A stretch of DNA of 64,000 bases from assembly GCA_030340625.1 (NCBI GenBank), contig JAOPHQ010006333.1, positions 24,384-88,383 on the forward strand, read 5' to 3'. A model generated the notes under the pieces. That model saw nothing but the letters and a program-made list of their open reading frames with translations, made no database searches and was not told the DNA's origin. Each line of letters begins with the position of its first letter. Within the stretch, counting starts at the first letter, position 1. The stretch comes from Merluccius polli (taxonomy: Eukaryota; Chordata; Actinopteri; Gadiformes; Merlucciidae). Positions 60,457 to 64,000 of the stretch are shown here, piece after piece. Made by a program: the position numbers and the translations under genes.

Positions 60457-61110
60457 CCACCTGTGCTCCCGAGGACTGAATCATGTTTGTGCATCATGGT
60501 GCATTAAAGCATGGTGCAACATTTTTGAACATTTCATTTTTGTTTTGGGGGAATTAGGAATTAGCTGTGAAAGTATGTTTACTTCTCGAGGCCCAATGAG
60601 TTCACAACAACTCAGAAATTAAAAAGAAGAAGCAGCAGCAGCTCGCCAAGTCAGACAATATTTGCATTCTGCCGGTGTGTGTGTGTGTGTGTGTGTTTAT
60701 CAGAGTTTTGCATGCCAGGCAGTGAATCCCACACCTACCTCCCCCATCCCCCAACCAACACACACAGACACCCTAGTTTGTGTATATTGACAGTGCGTCA
60801 ACAGCATTACAATGTAATCTGAAGGGAACATATCGCTGTAAACATGCAGCTCACACGCGGCGAAGGGAAACTACCGCCGGTGTGTTTCCACTTAGCTTCC
60901 ATGTCGCTGGTCCATGTTCATCTGCAGTCTCCCCATCCGCTGTCGGCTCCAGTAAAGGACTTAAGATACACGATCTGTTGCACGCCGTTATACATGTCAA
61001 TGTGCTCTGCGTCTAGAAGTGATGCCGGCTGGTGACTAAACGACCGTCTGTCTGGATGCATCACGCCGTTGTTCAGTTTGGAAAATTTGAGTAAGTGAAG
61101 AAAAACAGGG

Positions 61111-61142
<32 letters not shown>

Positions 61143-61838
61143 TGGGGGGGGGGGGGGGGTGAGTCTGTGTGTCTGCCCATCACCTCTATGTTTAACAAGT
61201 TAGAGAGAAGCCAGTAATGTCTTGGCACGGAAAAGAAAAAAGAAAAAAAAGAGAGGTAGTCATGGAGACCAACCAAGCTTACACACCGATCTCCAGACGC
61301 CCGTAGACGACCTACTCTCCAGTCACTGTGGGTCGTGTGCACGTACACACACACACACACAATAGGTGTGTGCATTCGTGCGCGCGCGTGTGTGTGTGTG
61401 TGTGTGTGTGTGTAATGTCTTTGCGACAGGGGAGCTTATTAAATGTACCAACACACAGGCTGGGTAGAGAGGGTGAGAGGTAGTGCTGCGACATTGCTGA
61501 GCTTGCAAGGGGGAACATTTTTGACAGCGCAGCGAAAATGACCTTAGAAACGGAGAAGTTATGCAAAATCGGCAGGTGGGCGACACGGCGCTAATAGGAC
61601 GCAAATAAATCCCTGCGGTGATTATGTTTCAATACCCTTTCTCTCCACGAAATCAACATTATGACACGAACCACACACACCAAAAAAATACTCTCTGTGT
61701 GTGTGTGTGTGTGGGTTTAGCGGAAGGAAGACTTGTGAAAGCTTGTAATTACGGGGGATGACTCAACTGCTGGCCCGGGGATGTCACACCTGGTTCATCA
61801 GCCGCCCAAAAAGTGTCATTGTTTCCATACAGATCATC

Positions 61839-62003
<165 letters not shown>

Positions 62004-62369
62004 ATCCCTGTGTTTACGTCTACACTCTCTTTATACGTGTAAATGTGTGCGTCTACATAAACCGCGTGAGTGTGTGTGCGTTCGCGTCTCTACCCGTCGC
62101 CCTTCTCCATTCATCGTCGCCTCCGACCCGTTTTTTGGTGTGTTTGTTTGTTTGTTTTTTTGGTTCGTTTTCCCGGCGGTTTGTTAGCGTAGCGCGCCGT
62201 TTACCTGGCAATTAGCCCCGAAGGCCCTCCTCTGTTGTCTGGCTGTTTGTTTACGACGTCGATGAGCTGGCGACGAAGGCGCTCTCCCTCTCCTGACAGC
62301 GGAGGCGTCACTCAGATGCCGGAGATGGAAGCGGAGCAGACGGTGTCCCGTTTAAAGATCAAGAGCCCC

Positions 62370-62400
<31 letters not shown>

Positions 62401-63349
62401 ACACACTCCTCCCAGCCCCCACCCTGCCCTGCAGCCCTACTTTCAGAAAGAAACCCCGTCGGCGTCTCAGGGGGTTTTGGAGTAGGTGAAGGAGGCGGGA
62501 CGGTCGTTTTGTTCCTCAGAAGAATCTGCACCAATTTGTCATGAATCCAAATTGGGAACTTGTAGTGAAATGCATGCTGGGATCAAGCCTTTTGCTCTCT
62601 TTTGTCGTGTTTATTTATTGAAGTGTGTCTGTGCTCTGGTGGGGGGCTGGGTGATTCATTGGAGCTGTTCATTGTATTGTTATTGCCTTGTTAGAAAATG
62701 ATCTGGAGGGATGCCCTACACACTGCAGTCCATATTAGGAGAATGAAAGGAAATTAATTACTGTTCATTATATAGATAACAAGTTTGTGGTCTGATTATT
62801 AAACAAGACACGATCTAAAATATCTAAATTGACAGTATATACCATGTAGATCAACAGCTTGTTAAAATGTAGCCAGCAGTAACTTAGTAGATAAAATAAA
62901 TTGCGTAAAAATGGCCGAACATTTTTCCATTCAATCTTCCGTATCGTAAAGTCCACCAGCAGCGGTGACGATTCAGATGCCAACACCATGAGGACTATTA
63001 TACCAAACCAAGTAGAGGCTCTACCAGCCGGGTCTGGAGGGACTGTGGCTGCGTACTTAAACCAGGATTTGTTAAATGCCTGCCGAACACTAGCTCACGC
63101 TAACGGGTCAGGAGGATGGTGACCGGTGGTCGGTCTATTGTCGGGCCGTGTGATCCTTAAGCACACCAACCAACCCCCCCCCCCACACACACACACACCC
63201 GCCCGTGACCCCCACCCCTTCCCCAGCACATGATCGCATAAAGACAACCAATGTCCTGCTCATTAGTGTTTAACCCTGTGGAGCACACTTCAACCCCCCC
63301 CCACCCCCACCCCCCACCCCCCCCGCCGTTAGTCCAATCTGTCATGTTG

Positions 63350-63353
<4 letters not shown>

Positions 63354-63403
<50 letters not shown>
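63354..63403 (+). repeat. (TG)n microsatellite
   Basis: About 25 units, preceded by C-rich sequence. Confidence 0.95.
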
Positions 63404-63404
<1 letters not shown>

Positions 63405-63717
63405 CCTTGTCAATATCACCCACAAGGCTTCCCCCAGCCACCCACTGAGCAGAGGATTAAACATTCATGATCATGTTTATTAATGGCCAGCAGGCATCTG
63501 GGATCCCTGAGCTGTCACATTCACGTACACACTCACACACACACACACACGCATACACACGCATGCACATGTCACACACCCATAAACTCTCTGGCACTCC
63601 CGCACCAAAAATCATATTCCCTTCCACACACAAATTGGAGACAAATACATGTTTTAACAAGCCGACTGTCCAGCTTAGGTTCTGTCATGCGTGCACTCAA
63701 ACACGCACATACAAACA

Positions 63718-63755
<38 letters not shown>

Positions 63756-63917
63756 GCATACAGTGAGTGTTATTTGGCAGCAGGGTCTGCGACAAGGGCT
63801 GCGGCGGGGATGGTGATGGAGGGGCTGTATGTATCTGGGGAATATTTAGCCCCCCTTAGTTATGGATCCACTCAACTGTTCAGGAGAGAAGGAACAGACT
63901 TCCTGGCTGTAATCCGC

Positions 63918-63990
63918 CTCCCCCTCCCTCCCCAACCCTCCCCCTCCCTCCCCAACCCTCCCCCTCCCTCCCCATCCCTCCCCAACTCCT
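63918..63990 (+). repeat. 20-bp C-rich tandem repeat at window end
   Basis: Three to four copies of a CCTCCCCCTCCCTCCCCAAC unit; possibly continues past the window edge. Confidence 0.9.
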
Positions 63991-64000
63991 AGGGCAGGGG

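Noticed and set aside
62235..62489. Open frame beginning MSWRRRRSPSPDSGG as a first coding exon of a neighbour
   Set aside because: Runs into a C run and (CA)n tract; no donor in a convincing place and no family resemblance.

Overview
This is vertebrate, almost certainly teleost, nuclear DNA. The genes have GT-AG introns and protein sequences very close to vertebrate families. Exons are small and most introns compact, dinucleotide tracts are very dense ((TG)n, (AC)n, (GA)n and (CT)n up to about 160 bp), and hAT-type DNA transposon remnants of the kind common in fish are frequent. The species cannot be fixed from sequence alone; the microsatellite density would suit a gadiform or percomorph genome.

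Three genes lie head to tail on the + strand. (1) cnksr3, 1-10778: the window opens inside an exon of the CRIC region, so the SAM domain and N-terminus lie to the left. Eleven exons give 440 residues ending in a conserved ...RLKLLTH tail. (2) ipcef1, 19047-24658: ten exons, 458 residues, with the MSRRRIS-PH module and the conserved C-terminal block. (3) scaf8, 25971-54142: twenty exons whose lengths sum to 4650 nt (1549 residues plus stop). It has an N-terminal CTD-interacting domain, a middle region rich in glutamine and alanine, an RS region, an RRM and a very large low-complexity final exon.

cnksr3 and ipcef1 are linked. The last cnksr3 coding exon has an internal phase-0 splice donor, and the first ipcef1 coding exon is open in phase 0 upstream of its Met. 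Two small candidate exons between them (13132-13169 and 14462-14504) also keep the frame. This supports a CNK3-IPCEF1 read-through protein besides the two separate proteins. A 133-bp (GT)n tract starts 7 nt after one of these candidate exons.

The 16.8-kb second intron of scaf8 and its other introns hold hAT-type insertions that can be delimited by 8-bp target-site duplications (TSDs). One still carries the C-terminal end of a hAT transposase. A foldback MITE occurs twice in opposite orientation, at 34.8 kb and 57.1 kb; the second copy splits a minisatellite. The last 8.4 kb (55.6-64 kb) has no gene I can support. It contains minisatellites, long (TG)/(CA) tracts and some unique sequence that may be regulatory.

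Functionally, CNKSR3 is a PDZ/CRIC scaffold of Ras-MAPK and aldosterone/ENaC signalling, IPCEF1 promotes cytohesin-Arf6 signalling, and SCAF8 binds the RNA polymerase II CTD. The first two plausibly work as one scaffold. scaf8 is only a neighbour.
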